DNA from: CAYMAZ01 sp964428185
GTDB taxonomy: Bacteria > Bacteroidota > Bacteroidia > Bacteroidales > DTU049
Direction of reading: 5' to 3'
Assembly: GCA_964428185.1 (NCBI GenBank)
Contig: CAYRXH010000003.1
Location: 15,128-79,127 of the forward strand
Length of the DNA stretch: 64,000 nt
Positions 32,919-42,660 of this stretch are shown here, one piece after another. The stretch's first letter is position 1, and each line of letters opens with the position of its first letter. The translations under genes were made by a program, and so were the position numbers. The notes under the pieces were generated by a model that was not told the DNA's origin, did not search any database, and was given only the letters and a program-made list of their open reading frames with translations.

Positions 32919-33506
32919 CTTGTCCTGAAATAGATTTACACAAATTAGTGTAAATTTATCTCCGCACAAAAAATGAAATAGACAAGAAAAATAAAACATC
33001 AGCAAAGAGGCAATCGTAACCGAGTATCGAAACTGGGAATATAAAATATATAGTGACAATTCCGGAGCAAATGATGCCACCTTTTTTGCGATGAATTTCA
33101 CACTAATTTCGAGGAACTTTTTTTGCAAAATTGTTCTGAACATTAACTCTGACAGTGTGTTATACAACAAATATATCCTGCTTAAGCGGAGCGGTGTAAG
33201 TGTTGGTTTTTCATGCAACAAAAATATTGTTCCTTTGCTTAGTGGACTACTTTCTATCGGAATGTCAGTTTTTTCTTACACATTAAAGTGGAATACTTTG
33301 CTCCGTAATTATCACTGTTTATCTGGCAGTTAGTAATATCCAGAAAAAATGGACTAAACCAATCAGAGATTGGGGTATGATTTTAAATCAATTTTTGATT
33401 AAGTTTGAAAACAGATGCAAATTCAATTAGTTACCTGTTTACACAAAAATTTTCACACCCTCGGGGGTAATTTCAGTGCTTGCGCAAAATAAAATGAAAG
33501 GGCAGT
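32919..33506. other. non-coding stretch downstream of BREX
   Basis: About 590 bases. A dyad ATTTACAC-AAATTA-GTGTAAAT (32934-32955) just after brxL may end the transcript or be an insertion-sequence end. A frame from about 33000 to 33333 reads NWEYKIYSDNSGANDATF and then drifts into Phe/Leu-rich text; it lacks a proper start and matches nothing I know, so I take it as decayed. Nothing else is seen up to the guanylyltransferase gene. Confidence 0.5.
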
Positions 33507-34616
33507 TTAAATATATTGCTCGCCTTTTTCAACAAGCACATCATTGACAAACTGTCTTATTTTCTGCTCGTCGCCCTTTTTGCAGACCAGCAGGATGTTG
33601 TCGTTTTCCACCACAATATAGTCATCCAGTCCCTGCACAACCACAAGCTTTTCTTTGGCCACATGAACAATTGAATCACTTGTTTCGTAAAGCATCACAT
33701 TTTTCCCGTACACAGCATTGTTGTTTTCATCTTTTTCGCGGTGTTCGTGAAGTGATCCCCATGTTCCTAGATCGCTCCATCCGAAATCGGATACAAACAC
33801 ATACGCATTGGGTGCTTTTTCCATAACACCGTAATCAATGGAAATGCTTCTGCATTCTGTATATGTTGAATCAATCACATCGAACTCTAAAGGAGTATTA
33901 AGCTGTGGCAAAATATTTTCAAACAGCCTGGCAACATCTGACAAGTGTTTTTCCAATGCGCTTATTATCGCCTTTGATGACCAGATAAACAATCCCGAAT
34001 TCCACAGAAAATCCCCGCTCTGCAAAAAAGACACAGCCATCTCGTGTCCCGGTTTTTCAGTGAATGTTTTCACCTTTTTGATATTGATGTTTTCAAAGGT
34101 ATAATAATATTCGTCCTTATGTTCGGCATCCATAAACTGAATATAGCCGTATCCTGTATCAGGGCGGCTGGGCGTGATTCCGAGAGTCATCAGAATATCC
34201 TTATCTCGGACAGCATGGAGTGCTGCTTTCACTGTGTTGAGAAACTCCTGTTCTTTCAGAATGATATGGTCTGAAGGAGCAACCACAACGCGTGCTTCGG
34301 GATTCATTTTGTGAATTTTATATATTGCATAAGCAATACAGGGAGCAGTGTTTCTGCGTGCTGGCTCAAGAATAATACGACTGTCGTCAATATCAGGAAG
34401 TTGTTCTTTCACATGTTCCCGATAGGCAACATTGGTGACTATATAAATGTTTTCAACAGGTATTATATTTACAAACCTGTCATAGGTCATCTGTATCAGG
34501 GTTTTGCCTGTACCGAGAATATCAATAAACTGTTTGGGTCTGGAATTGCGGCTCATGGGCCAGAATCGTGCACCCACACCTCCTGCCATAATCACACAAT
34601 AATCGTTTGTATCCAT
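33507..34616 (-). CDS. mannose-1-phosphate guanylyltransferase
   Basis: 369 residues. Makes GDP-mannose from mannose-1-phosphate and GTP for surface polysaccharides. The nucleotidyltransferase signature is IMAGGVGARFWPMSR near the N-terminus, with RPKQF, LEPARRNTAPC, APSDH, GYGYI, FTEKP and WNSGLF in order. The C-terminal 80 residues are the left-handed beta-helix part, without the fused isomerase domain found in larger ManC/AlgA proteins. It has its own TATTTTTG box (34636-34643) in the 31-base gap after the SprT-like gene. No other sugar-nucleotide gene is adjacent. Confidence 0.92.
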   Translation of the reverse strand: MDTNDYCVIMAGGVGARFWPMSRNSRPKQFIDILGTGKTLIQMTYDRFVNIIPVENIYIVTNVAYREHVKEQLPDIDDSRIILEPARRNTAPCIAYAIYKIHKMNPEARVVVAPSDHIILKEQEFLNTVKAALHAVRDKDILMTLGITPSRPDTGYGYIQFMDAEHKDEYYYTFENINIKKVKTFTEKPGHEMAVSFLQSGDFLWNSGLFIWSSKAIISALEKHLSDVARLFENILPQLNTPLEFDVIDSTYTECRSISIDYGVMEKAPNAYVFVSDFGWSDLGTWGSLHEHREKDENNNAVYGKNVMLYETSDSIVHVAKEKLVVVQGLDDYIVVENDNILLVCKKGDEQKIRQFVNDVLVEKGEQYI

Positions 34617-34635
34617 CTCTGATCTGTTTGCGGTG

Positions 34636-34643
34636 CAAAAATA
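34636..34643 (-). promoter_or_regulatory. -7 box (TATTTTTG) for the guanylyltransferase gene
   Basis: Exact TAnnTTTG on the minus strand, 19 bases upstream of the ATG at 34616. Confidence 0.5.
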
Positions 34644-34647
34644 ATAA

Positions 34648-35277
34648 TTATTCCAATGAATTTACCAACAAATGCTCACTGACGAGATATTGCCTGTTGT
34701 TCTGAACACAGCGACACACATATCTGGTTCTGCGCTTATACTGTTTTTCATATATTCTTGGGCTTTGTCCGATGGTAAACTTCGCCCCTACAGAAATATT
34801 TTCCAGAGCAATATGTCCTGTGTCGAACTTCATATAATTAAAAAGAGCTGTAAACAGCTTGCTGTTTCTTTTCACCGTAGCTGTGGGATTGTGGAGATAT
34901 TTCTGTATTTCTGCTGCCACATTCTCTCCAAAGCAATTTCCTTCAAGCAATTTCTGAAGAATCATCCCAAATGTCTGTTTCCATAAATGCCCATGTGCCT
35001 GATTTGCTCTTCTTTGGGAATGAACAAAATAATGAGCAGCTTCATGAGCCAGTATAAATATCGTGGCATCAGCGCTCATGCCCCGGTTTACCGTTATTGT
35101 TGCTTTTTCTTTGTAACGTGCACATCTGAAATCTCCGAATTTTGACCTTCTTTCTTTCACCATTCTGATCTGTAGAGGATGTGTGGCAAAGAGGGCTTCA
35201 AACACACTCACTGCAGATTCCGGAATGACATCGCCAAACCCTTGCATATATTTCAATTCGGTAAAAGGATTATCCAT
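34648..35277 (-). CDS. SprT-like zinc metalloprotease-family protein
   Basis: 209 residues. Zinc-binding motif HEAAHYF near residue 78, with the downstream HGHLWKQTF giving the third ligand, as in the SprT/Spartan family. The fold runs from about 10 to 125; the C-terminal 80 residues (VGAKFTIG, YVCRCVQNN) look like a small Zn-ribbon-like or OB-like tail with Cys residues. Bacterial SprT proteins are poorly characterised; eukaryotic Spartan cleaves DNA-protein crosslinks. Its start overlaps the end of a tiny lipoprotein gene by 8 bases, so the two are translated together. Confidence 0.75.
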   Translation of the reverse strand: MDNPFTELKYMQGFGDVIPESAVSVFEALFATHPLQIRMVKERRSKFGDFRCARYKEKATITVNRGMSADATIFILAHEAAHYFVHSQRRANQAHGHLWKQTFGMILQKLLEGNCFGENVAAEIQKYLHNPTATVKRNSKLFTALFNYMKFDTGHIALENISVGAKFTIGQSPRIYEKQYKRRTRYVCRCVQNNRQYLVSEHLLVNSLE

Positions 35278-35437
35278 TGTAAAAAAAACTTACTGAATTG
35301 TTTCTGCTATCACCAAAAGTTGGGCAGGTTTTACACTTTTTGGGATTATATCTGGGATTTTTTTTCCCCCTACAAGATCCAAACACAAGAGCTGTACATA
35401 ATATGATTACCAAAAACAAAATACTGTATGATTTCAT
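35270..35437 (-). CDS. tiny lipoprotein
   Basis: 55 residues. A strong lipoprotein signal (SILFLVIILCTALVFGSC, Cys at about 21), then a basic, Cys-containing tail (RGKKNPRYNPKKCKTCPTFG). Small lipoproteins of this plan, with a KKCKTCP-like motif, are common in Bacteroidota and have no known function. I prefer the ATG at 35437 because it directly precedes the hydrophobic core; an ATG six codons earlier is possible. Its 3' end overlaps the SprT-like start. Confidence 0.65.
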   Translation of the reverse strand: MKSYSILFLVIILCTALVFGSCRGKKNPRYNPKKCKTCPTFGDSRNNSVSFFYNG

Positions 35438-35485
35438 ACATTCAGTTTTTTTCAAAATGTATAACGAAGAATTATTTCCTTTGTT

Positions 35486-36103
35486 TCAAGGAATGGGATT
35501 AAGTAAATAGATATTGAGCAACATCCCAAGCACATAACCCGATCCACCACTGATGACTGCAGACCGCAGCTTTTTTGCCCTTGCAATATCCTTATAGCCC
35601 AACATATAGTAATAATTCCCAAGTTGCTGGGAAGTTAAATTGGGCAGATTTTTTTCCTTTATTTTAACCAGTGAAATAACTGCAGGATAGGACACCGGAA
35701 CAACCAGACCCCATGGTATTCCCGGCCAGATTCCGGCTCCGGCAGACACAGCAAAACCAATGATTGGCACATATGGGTTGTGATATGATTCCCATGCATC
35801 AGCCATACCGTCTATATAATCGAACATTTTTCCCTGATCAAGCACAAATCCAAGACTGTCCTGTTTGTAGGTAATAATGCGGTGTCCTTCTTTTGTATAT
35901 ACGGCATACACTTCATCTTTGGCAATGAGCTTGATTTTGTTCTTCTCTCCCTTCCACACCTGATAATAGAGAAAATCATCCTGCACTTTCATAAACTCTA
36001 CATCCTTCTTTTGCTTTCCGTTAATCAGAACCAATGTATCCTGTGCATTCATCAGCATTGAAATACATATCAGTATTGAAATAGTTAAAATTGCCTTCCT
36101 CAT
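35486..36103 (-). CDS. exported protein of unknown function
   Basis: 205 residues. Signal peptide to about residue 20 (LMNAQ), then a beta-rich region with a repeated K-E/D-V-Y pattern (KDEVYAVYTKEGHRIITYKQD), and two hydrophobic segments near 110-145 and 180-203 (SAVISGGSGYVLGMLLNIYLL) that may be membrane-inserted. I do not recognise the family. It is the first of four minus-strand genes running to the guanylyltransferase; a near-match -7 box TAATTTCG lies at 36121-36128. Confidence 0.6.
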   Translation of the reverse strand: MRKAILTISILICISMLMNAQDTLVLINGKQKKDVEFMKVQDDFLYYQVWKGEKNKIKLIAKDEVYAVYTKEGHRIITYKQDSLGFVLDQGKMFDYIDGMADAWESYHNPYVPIIGFAVSAGAGIWPGIPWGLVVPVSYPAVISLVKIKEKNLPNLTSQQLGNYYYMLGYKDIARAKKLRSAVISGGSGYVLGMLLNIYLLNPIP

Positions 36104-36217
36104 GTTCAGGGTATTTTTTACGAAATTAGCTATTTTTCCTTAAAAAAAACTGTTCATGCTGTAGTTTTTTTTTAAAAATAATCTGTTCTGTCATGAAAAA
36201 TCATTTTTAAAAATTTG

Positions 36218-36225
36218 TAAGTTTG
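36218..36225 (+). promoter_or_regulatory. -7 box (TAAGTTTG) for gcvP
   Basis: Exact TAnnTTTG, 37 bases before the gcvP ATG. No glycine-riboswitch-like structure was recognised in the short leader. Confidence 0.5.
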
Positions 36226-36262
36226 CATTCCATTCAAAGTTTAACGTAAAACTTATTATATC

Positions 36263-39139
36263 ATGATTACTGACAATTTTCATTACAGACACAACGGTCC
36301 CCTGGAGAATGAAATTCCTCAGATGCTGAACGCCATCGGTGTAAATTCAATAGATGACCTGATTAACAAAACTGTTCCTTCAAAGATACGGCTTAAAAAT
36401 CCTCTCAATCTCCCTAAAGGAAGAAGTGAAGCTGAAGTATTTGACCTGCTAAAAAATATCGGTTCAAAAAACAAGCTCTTTCGTTCTTTCATCGGATTAG
36501 GTTACTACAATACCATTTTGCCTCCTGTTATCCAGAGAAACATTCTGGAAAATCCGGGCTGGTACACTTCTTACACTCCCTATCAGGCTGAAATTTCTCA
36601 GGGAAGGCTGGAAGCTCTTCTTCTGTTTCAAACCATGGTCTGCGATCTGACTGCCATGCCTATCAGCAATAGCTCTCTGCTTGATGAAGCCACAGCTGCT
36701 GCAGAGGCAATGGTGATGTCTTTCAATTCCCGTTCACGAGACAAGGTTAAGGCAAATGCCAATGTTTTTTTGGTTTCTGACAAAATATTTCCACAGTCTC
36801 TTGATGTCATTCTGACCCGTTCTAAACCATTGGGAATCACCGTAAAAGTATTACCTTTTGAACAGTTTGTATTTGACGAAACAGTTTTTGGTGCCATTGT
36901 TCAGTATCCTGATGAACAGGGCGAAATTCATGATTTCCGTTTCCTTGCAGATCAGGCACACAAGAACGATGCATTGCTGAGTGTTGCCGTTGACATCATG
37001 GCCATGGCTCTGCTCACTCCTCCTGGAGAATGGGGAGCTGACATTGTGATTGGTTCAAGCCAGCGCTTCGGCATACCCATGGGATTTGGAGGTCCTCATG
37101 CTGCTTTTCTGTCCTGCAAAGATGAGTTAAAAAGAAATGTTCCCGGACGAATCATCGGCGTCAGTATTGACAGTCATGGAAAACGGGCGCTCCGAATGGC
37201 TCTGCAGACAAGGGAACAGCATATCAAACGGGAACGTGCCACATCAAACATTTGTACAGCTCAAGCACTCCTTGCAATAATGGCTGCCATGTATGCCGCA
37301 TATCACGGTCCCAAAGGGATCAGAGATATTGCAGAGCACATCCATTTGCTGACAACAGCATTGGTTAAGGAAGCTGAAAAACTTGGATATGTACAGCTTA
37401 ACAACAACTATTTTGACACTGTCCGTTTCAAAGTCCCTCAGGGCGTTTCGGTAAATAAAATTCGTGAATATGCTCTTGATGCCAAAATGAATTTCAGATA
37501 TTATGACCATGAAGTGTTTGGTCTCAGTTTTGACGAAACTGCATGTGTTAATGACATCAATAATATTATCTGTATTTTGTCAAAAGCGCAGGGCAAAGCT
37601 TGTTCTGAGTTTCTGTGTAACAAGCAGAATTGTTCAGGAAATCAGGGGTTTGATCAGAAATTTAAGCGAACCTCTGAATTTCTTACACATGCTCTGTTCA
37701 ACAGCTTTCATTCAGAAACCGACATGATGAGATATCTGAAGTCTCTTGAAAACAAGGATCTTGCACTGAACAGAACCATGATTCCGCTTGGGTCATGCAC
37801 CATGAAGCTAAACGCAGCCATTGAGATGTTTCATCTGAGTTGGCCTGAGTTTGCAGCCATTCATCCCTTTGTTCCCAAAGATCAGGCAGAAGGATATCTC
37901 TATCTGATCAATGATATGGACAGTATTTTATCTGAAATTACGGGGTTTGCCAAATTCTCATTTCAACCAAATTCAGGTGCAGCAGGAGAATACGCCGGTC
38001 TTATGGTTATTCGTGAATATCATATCAGTCGGGGTGAAGCACATAGAAATGTCTGCCTGATTCCTTCATCTGCACATGGCACCAATCCTGCCAGTGCGGC
38101 CATGGCCGGCATGAAAATCGTTGTGGTTAAATGTGATGAAAAGGGCAATATTGACCTTGAAGACCTGAAAGCAAAGGCCAAAGAACACAAAAACGATTTG
38201 TCTGCATTGATGATCACTTATCCCTCAACACATGGCGTTTTTGAAGAGGATGTGATGGAAATAATCAGTATTATTCACGAATGTGGCGGACAGGTTTATA
38301 TGGATGGTGCCAATATGAACGCGCAGGTGGGTCTTACAAGTCCCGGCTTTATCGGAGCTGATGTATGCCACCTTAATCTTCACAAAACTTTTGCTATTCC
38401 TCATGGTGGTGGCGGCCCCGGCATTGGACCCATCGGCGTTGCAAAACATCTGGTTGATTTTCTGCCAGGACATCCTGTGTTTGAAACAGGTGGAGAAAAA
38501 GCAATCAAAGCCGTGTCGGCAGCGCCATTCGGCAGCCCGTTGATCATTCCTATCTCGTATGCATATATCAAACTGCTTGGCAGAAACGGCCTGAAAAAAG
38601 CAACAGAATATGCAATACTCAATGCAAATTATCTTAAAGCAAAACTTGAAAAACACTATCCCATTCTCTATGTGGGAAAAAACGGCTTCGTTGCCCATGA
38701 AATGATTCTCGACTGTAATGCTTTTAGCAAAACTGCACATATTGAAGTGATCGATATTGCAAAACGACTCATTGATTACGGCTTTCATGCCCCTACCGTT
38801 GCTTTCCCTGTTCACGGAACACTGATGGTTGAGCCAAGTGAAAGCGAACCATTGAAAGAACTGGACAGATTTATCGAGGCAATGATCAGCATCCGTCAGG
38901 AAATCAGAGATATTGAAGAAGGAAAAGTTTCGAAGGAGAACAACGTGATCAAAAATGCACCTCACAAGATGGAACTGATGCTTGATGAAGAATGGACACT
39001 ACCGTACTCAAAGAAAACGGCATTTATGCCTGTTCCCATTCAGAACAAATATTTTGCTCCCGTGGGAAGAGTCAATGATGCTCACGGAGACCGGAATCTG
39101 GTGTGTACATGCCCCCCCATAGAAGAATACATGGGATAA
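36263..39139 (+). CDS. gcvP: glycine dehydrogenase (decarboxylating), P-protein
   Basis: 958 residues, the single-chain form in which both halves are fused. It decarboxylates glycine and loads the aminomethyl group on the H-protein lipoyl arm of the glycine cleavage system. The PLP lysine is in NLHKTFAIPHGGGGPG near residue 706; other signatures are GLGYYNTILPPVI, MIPLGSCTMKLN, and NPASAAMAGM. No gcvT or gcvH is next to it. Single gene between its own promoter and a terminator. Confidence 0.96.
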   Translation: MITDNFHYRHNGPLENEIPQMLNAIGVNSIDDLINKTVPSKIRLKNPLNLPKGRSEAEVFDLLKNIGSKNKLFRSFIGLGYYNTILPPVIQRNILENPGWYTSYTPYQAEISQGRLEALLLFQTMVCDLTAMPISNSSLLDEATAAAEAMVMSFNSRSRDKVKANANVFLVSDKIFPQSLDVILTRSKPLGITVKVLPFEQFVFDETVFGAIVQYPDEQGEIHDFRFLADQAHKNDALLSVAVDIMAMALLTPPGEWGADIVIGSSQRFGIPMGFGGPHAAFLSCKDELKRNVPGRIIGVSIDSHGKRALRMALQTREQHIKRERATSNICTAQALLAIMAAMYAAYHGPKGIRDIAEHIHLLTTALVKEAEKLGYVQLNNNYFDTVRFKVPQGVSVNKIREYALDAKMNFRYYDHEVFGLSFDETACVNDINNIICILSKAQGKACSEFLCNKQNCSGNQGFDQKFKRTSEFLTHALFNSFHSETDMMRYLKSLENKDLALNRTMIPLGSCTMKLNAAIEMFHLSWPEFAAIHPFVPKDQAEGYLYLINDMDSILSEITGFAKFSFQPNSGAAGEYAGLMVIREYHISRGEAHRNVCLIPSSAHGTNPASAAMAGMKIVVVKCDEKGNIDLEDLKAKAKEHKNDLSALMITYPSTHGVFEEDVMEIISIIHECGGQVYMDGANMNAQVGLTSPGFIGADVCHLNLHKTFAIPHGGGGPGIGPIGVAKHLVDFLPGHPVFETGGEKAIKAVSAAPFGSPLIIPISYAYIKLLGRNGLKKATEYAILNANYLKAKLEKHYPILYVGKNGFVAHEMILDCNAFSKTAHIEVIDIAKRLIDYGFHAPTVAFPVHGTLMVEPSESEPLKELDRFIEAMISIRQEIRDIEEGKVSKENNVIKNAPHKMELMLDEEWTLPYSKKTAFMPVPIQNKYFAPVGRVNDAHGDRNLVCTCPPIEEYMG

Positions 39140-39156
39140 TGGAATAATCCCTTTTT

Positions 39157-39193
39157 AAAAAAAGGACGATTGCAGTGGCTTTCGGTCTTTTTT
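39157..39193. terminator. terminator between gcvP and a convergent lipoprotein gene
   Basis: AAAAGGACGA pairs with TCGGTCTTTT (one mismatch and one G-T) and is followed by T residues on the plus strand; the A tract on the other side allows bidirectional use. Confidence 0.5.
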
Positions 39194-39197
39194 ATGC

Positions 39198-39707
39198 CTA
39201 ATTAATTACTGAATAACTGAGATTTTCAAACTTCCCTTCTGTGATGGGAATCTTTGTTTCAGTCGGATCCCCGTTTGGGTACATATCTGCCTGAAAAGTG
39301 CCTGATATACGCTTTTGGTCGGTGTCAACCTCTGTCAGAACAACAGTTGCTGAATATGAATTATAATATGTTGCTGTTCCTGATGTAGCATTGTCACTGG
39401 TTTTGTAAACCAGCATGCACTGACCTGACATTTCATCCACAAAGGCAGACAAAGAGTACGTGCCGGCAGCACTCCCCCTGACAGTAATTACAATACTCTG
39501 AGAAGCCGTTTGTGAAAGCGTTGGAAATCCACTGATCACAAAAATATTCTGCGACTGGGAAAGAGTGACATTTCTGACCAGAGCCGTCCATGAACTTCCG
39601 TTCACTTTTGCAGTCATCAGCGGCTCATCATCTTCCTTACGGCAGGATGTGGCAACAAAAACAGAAATAAGAATTCCGATAAAAAAATAATACCCGAGTG
39701 TTTTCAT
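39198..39707 (-). CDS. lipoprotein, beta-sandwich type
   Basis: 169 residues. Lipoprotein signal ending VATSC (Cys22) followed by RKEDDEP, the acidic surface-export type context. The body resembles the DUF6252-like lipoproteins of Bacteroidota: VNGSSWTA near the start, ITVRGSAAGTYSLS in the middle, ISGTFQADMYPN near the end. Function unknown, presumably cell-surface. Has its own TAACTTTG box at 39731-39738 and converges on gcvP. Confidence 0.75.
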   Translation of the reverse strand: MKTLGYYFFIGILISVFVATSCRKEDDEPLMTAKVNGSSWTALVRNVTLSQSQNIFVISGFPTLSQTASQSIVITVRGSAAGTYSLSAFVDEMSGQCMLVYKTSDNATSGTATYYNSYSATVVLTEVDTDQKRISGTFQADMYPNGDPTETKIPITEGKFENLSYSVIN

Positions 39708-39730
39708 GTTGAGATATATTTATTGTTCTT

Positions 39731-39738
39731 CAAAGTTA
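39731..39738 (-). promoter_or_regulatory. -7 box (TAACTTTG) for the lipoprotein gene
   Basis: Exact TAnnTTTG on the minus strand, 23 bases upstream of the ATG at 39707. Confidence 0.5.
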
Positions 39739-39853
39739 CAAAAAAATCATCACTTCTGCTTGCAAAATATTCTTCCTCCTGGTGGTTTTAAAATATGACG
39801 GTGTGAGCCCTATGATTTTTTCAGATGCGACCAGCACATTGTGTTAAAAATCT

Positions 39854-39861
39854 TAACTTTG
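39854..39861 (+). promoter_or_regulatory. -7 box (TAACTTTG) for alaS
   Basis: Exact TAnnTTTG, 33 bases before the alaS ATG. Confidence 0.5.
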
Positions 39862-39894
39862 CAACCGTTTTTTTCGATAAACAGATAATTCCAA

Positions 39895-42513
39895 ATGAAT
39901 ACTTCTTCCGAGATCAGGCAGGCTTTTCTGGACTTCTTCCGTTCCAAACAGCACCACATTGTTCCTTCTGCACCCATGGTACTTAAAAATGACCCAACAC
40001 TGATGTTTACCAATGCCGGAATGAATCAGTTCAAGGATGTTTTTCTTGACAACAAACCGGCAACACACCCAAGGATTGCAGATACCCAGAAGTGCCTGAG
40101 GGTATCCGGAAAACACAACGACCTTGAGGATGTGGGCCATGACACCTATCATCACACCATGTTTGAAATGCTTGGCAACTGGTCTTTCGGAGATTATTTC
40201 AAAAAAGAAGCCATTGAATGGGCATTTGAACTTCTTAACAAAGTTTACGGCATTCCTGCTGATATTATGTATGCCACCTATTTTGAAGGTGATGCTGCTG
40301 AACATCTTGATCCTGATACTGAAGCACGGGATTTGTGGCTCAAACTGTTGCCCGCTGAACGAATTCTGCCAGGAAATAAAAAGGATAATTTTTGGGAAAT
40401 GGGAGAATCTGGTCCCTGTGGCCCGTGTTCTGAAATTCATGTTGATCTGAGACCCGAGGCCGAAAAGAAAAAAATACCCGGCTATCAACTTGTCAATACT
40501 GATCATCATCAGATGATTGAAATCTGGAATCTTGTGTTTATACAGTTTAACAGAGATATGCAGGGAAAACTGCATCCCCTGAAAAACAAGCACGTTGACA
40601 CAGGCATGGGATTTGAACGCCTCTGTCGTGTGATACAAGGAAAATCATCCAATTATGACACTGATATCTTCACTCCCATCATCAGCAAACTGGAAACCAT
40701 TTCAGGCGTAAGATATGGCCAGTGTGAGCCTACAGACATTGCATTCAGGGTGGTTGCCGATCACCTCAGAGCTGTGGCCTTTGCCATTGCCGACGGCCAA
40801 ATCCCATCCAATGTGAAAGCCGGTTATGTGATCAGACGAATACTCCGCAGAGCTGTTCGCTACGGATTTACTTTCCTGAACCTCCGCAAAACTTTTGTCA
40901 ATGAACTTGTTCCAACACTTGTTGAACTCATGGGAACCTTTTTTCCCGAACTTGAAAAACAACAGCAACTGATCATTAAAGTCATTTTTGAAGAAGAACA
41001 GTCGTTTCTTAAAACCCTTGAAACAGGCATTCACAAATTTGAAGAATATCTGAAGTTGCATCCCGACAAAAAAATGCTCGACGGTCATTTCGTATTTGAA
41101 CTATACGACACCTACGGCTTTCCGGTAGACCTGACAGAACTTATGTGTCGTGAAAAAGGACTCAGTATTGATATGAATACATTCAATGCCAATCTTGAGG
41201 CACAAAAGGAACGAAGCAGAAAAGATGCTGTTGTGGAAAAAGAAGACTGGACAGAACTGATTCCCTCTGCAAAAAGTGAGTTTGTTGGGTGGGACCATAT
41301 CAGTCACGAGGCAAAAATTACACGCTACAGAAAAGTGAACCGCAAGGGAAAGGATTTGATTCATCTGGTGCTTGACAACACTCCTTTTTATGGCGAAAGC
41401 GGAGGACAAACAGGAGACAGGGGTATCCTGAAAACCAAAGACGAAGAAATTACTGTTATTGACACCATCAAGGAAATGGATCTAACCATTCACGTGACTG
41501 AAGCCCTTCCTTCTGCCCCCAAAGAAATGTTTACTGCCATTGTTGACAAACAGGCCAGAGAAAACACAATGCGAAATCATTCTGCTACCCACCTGATGCA
41601 CCATGCACTTAGAAGTATTCTCGGCCTTCATGTTGAGCAAAAAGGTTCTCTTGTTACTTCAGAGTATCTGAGATTCGACTTTACTCATTTTCAGAAAATG
41701 AGCAACAGAGAGATTGAGCAAGTTGAACTGGCTGTAAACAGCGAAATTATGGCCAACCTGCCACTGGAAGAAAACAGAAGCATTGCTTATGATGAAGCTG
41801 TAGGCCAGGGAGTCATCGCATTGTTCGGTGAAAAATACGACGAAAAGGTGAGAACAATCCGATTTGGTGATTCCATAGAACTGTGCGGAGGCACACATGT
41901 AAAAGCAACCGGAAGCATCGGCTTCTTTAAAATCATTTCAGAAAGCGCCATTGCAGCAGGCATCAGAAGAATTGAAGCTGTTACCGGCGAAGCTGCCCTC
42001 AGACTTGTTCTGGAACAATGGAATACATTACAGTCCATCCGTTCTGCACTTAATAATCCCGCAAACATTATTGCAAGTGTAGATGCCATGCGGGAATCTG
42101 TGAAAAAAATGGAAAAGCGTATTGAAGAACTTGAAATGGCCGGACTGGGAACACTTGCAGCTGATTTGTTGAATGAAGCTACAAGCCGGGAAGGGGTTAC
42201 TATCCTTCAGAAACGGATTTCCATTCCTTCGTCACATCTCAAAAATCTTTCTTTTGAGCTGAAGAACCGTTGCAAAGATTCATTTTTCCTTGTCATCGGT
42301 AATGAATCTGAAGGAAAGGCATCCATCACAATTCTGATTTCAGATGATCTGATCAGTGCACGCGGGTTACATGCAGGCAAGCTTGTCAGAGAACTGGCTA
42401 AGGAAATCGACGGAGGTGGAGGAGGTCAGGCAGGAATGGCAACTGCAGGTGGCACCAACCCTGCCGGAATTGACTCTGCCATCAAAAAAGCCACTGATCT
42501 TGCAGGATTATAA
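39895..42513 (+). CDS. alaS: alanyl-tRNA synthetase
   Basis: 872 residues, class II synthetase. The catalytic core starts RQAFLDFFRSKQHHIVPSAP with LMFTNAGMNQFKD and the motif-2 region CLRVSGKHNDLEDVG. The editing domain has the Zn/active-site ligands HSATHLMHH near 561 and CGGTHVKATG near 663, so mischarged Ser/Gly should be cleared. A C-Ala domain ends the chain with a glycine-rich GGGGGQAGMATAGG block. Full length for the family. Single gene with its own -7 box. Confidence 0.96.
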   Translation: MNTSSEIRQAFLDFFRSKQHHIVPSAPMVLKNDPTLMFTNAGMNQFKDVFLDNKPATHPRIADTQKCLRVSGKHNDLEDVGHDTYHHTMFEMLGNWSFGDYFKKEAIEWAFELLNKVYGIPADIMYATYFEGDAAEHLDPDTEARDLWLKLLPAERILPGNKKDNFWEMGESGPCGPCSEIHVDLRPEAEKKKIPGYQLVNTDHHQMIEIWNLVFIQFNRDMQGKLHPLKNKHVDTGMGFERLCRVIQGKSSNYDTDIFTPIISKLETISGVRYGQCEPTDIAFRVVADHLRAVAFAIADGQIPSNVKAGYVIRRILRRAVRYGFTFLNLRKTFVNELVPTLVELMGTFFPELEKQQQLIIKVIFEEEQSFLKTLETGIHKFEEYLKLHPDKKMLDGHFVFELYDTYGFPVDLTELMCREKGLSIDMNTFNANLEAQKERSRKDAVVEKEDWTELIPSAKSEFVGWDHISHEAKITRYRKVNRKGKDLIHLVLDNTPFYGESGGQTGDRGILKTKDEEITVIDTIKEMDLTIHVTEALPSAPKEMFTAIVDKQARENTMRNHSATHLMHHALRSILGLHVEQKGSLVTSEYLRFDFTHFQKMSNREIEQVELAVNSEIMANLPLEENRSIAYDEAVGQGVIALFGEKYDEKVRTIRFGDSIELCGGTHVKATGSIGFFKIISESAIAAGIRRIEAVTGEAALRLVLEQWNTLQSIRSALNNPANIIASVDAMRESVKKMEKRIEELEMAGLGTLAADLLNEATSREGVTILQKRISIPSSHLKNLSFELKNRCKDSFFLVIGNESEGKASITILISDDLISARGLHAGKLVRELAKEIDGGGGGQAGMATAGGTNPAGIDSAIKKATDLAGL

Positions 42514-42660
42514 GTTCTTATGAAGATGTGAAGAGAAAGGGATGGGGATCACTTTGTGATGGGAAATATTGAATGTTGAAGTTTTTTAACCAGTTACTAG
42601 TCACTAATTACCAGCCACATAAAAGCTTATCCTGATTCATCTATAACTCTACTTTCTTTC

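Noticed and set aside
32921..32964. Insertion-sequence end downstream of brxL
   Set aside because: The dyad is short and no transposase or second end was found; may simply be the transcript end.
36104..36262. Glycine riboswitch upstream of gcvP
   Set aside because: The leader after the -7 box is only about 30 bases and shows no aptamer-like structure.
38225..38965. Long open frame (246 codons) on the minus strand inside gcvP
   Set aside because: It is antisense to strongly conserved gcvP sequence, has no promoter and reads as Cys/Phe-rich shadow text.
39853..40638. Long minus-strand frame (261 codons) overlapping the start of alaS
   Set aside because: Shadow of the alaS catalytic domain; no family resemblance and it would cover the alaS promoter.
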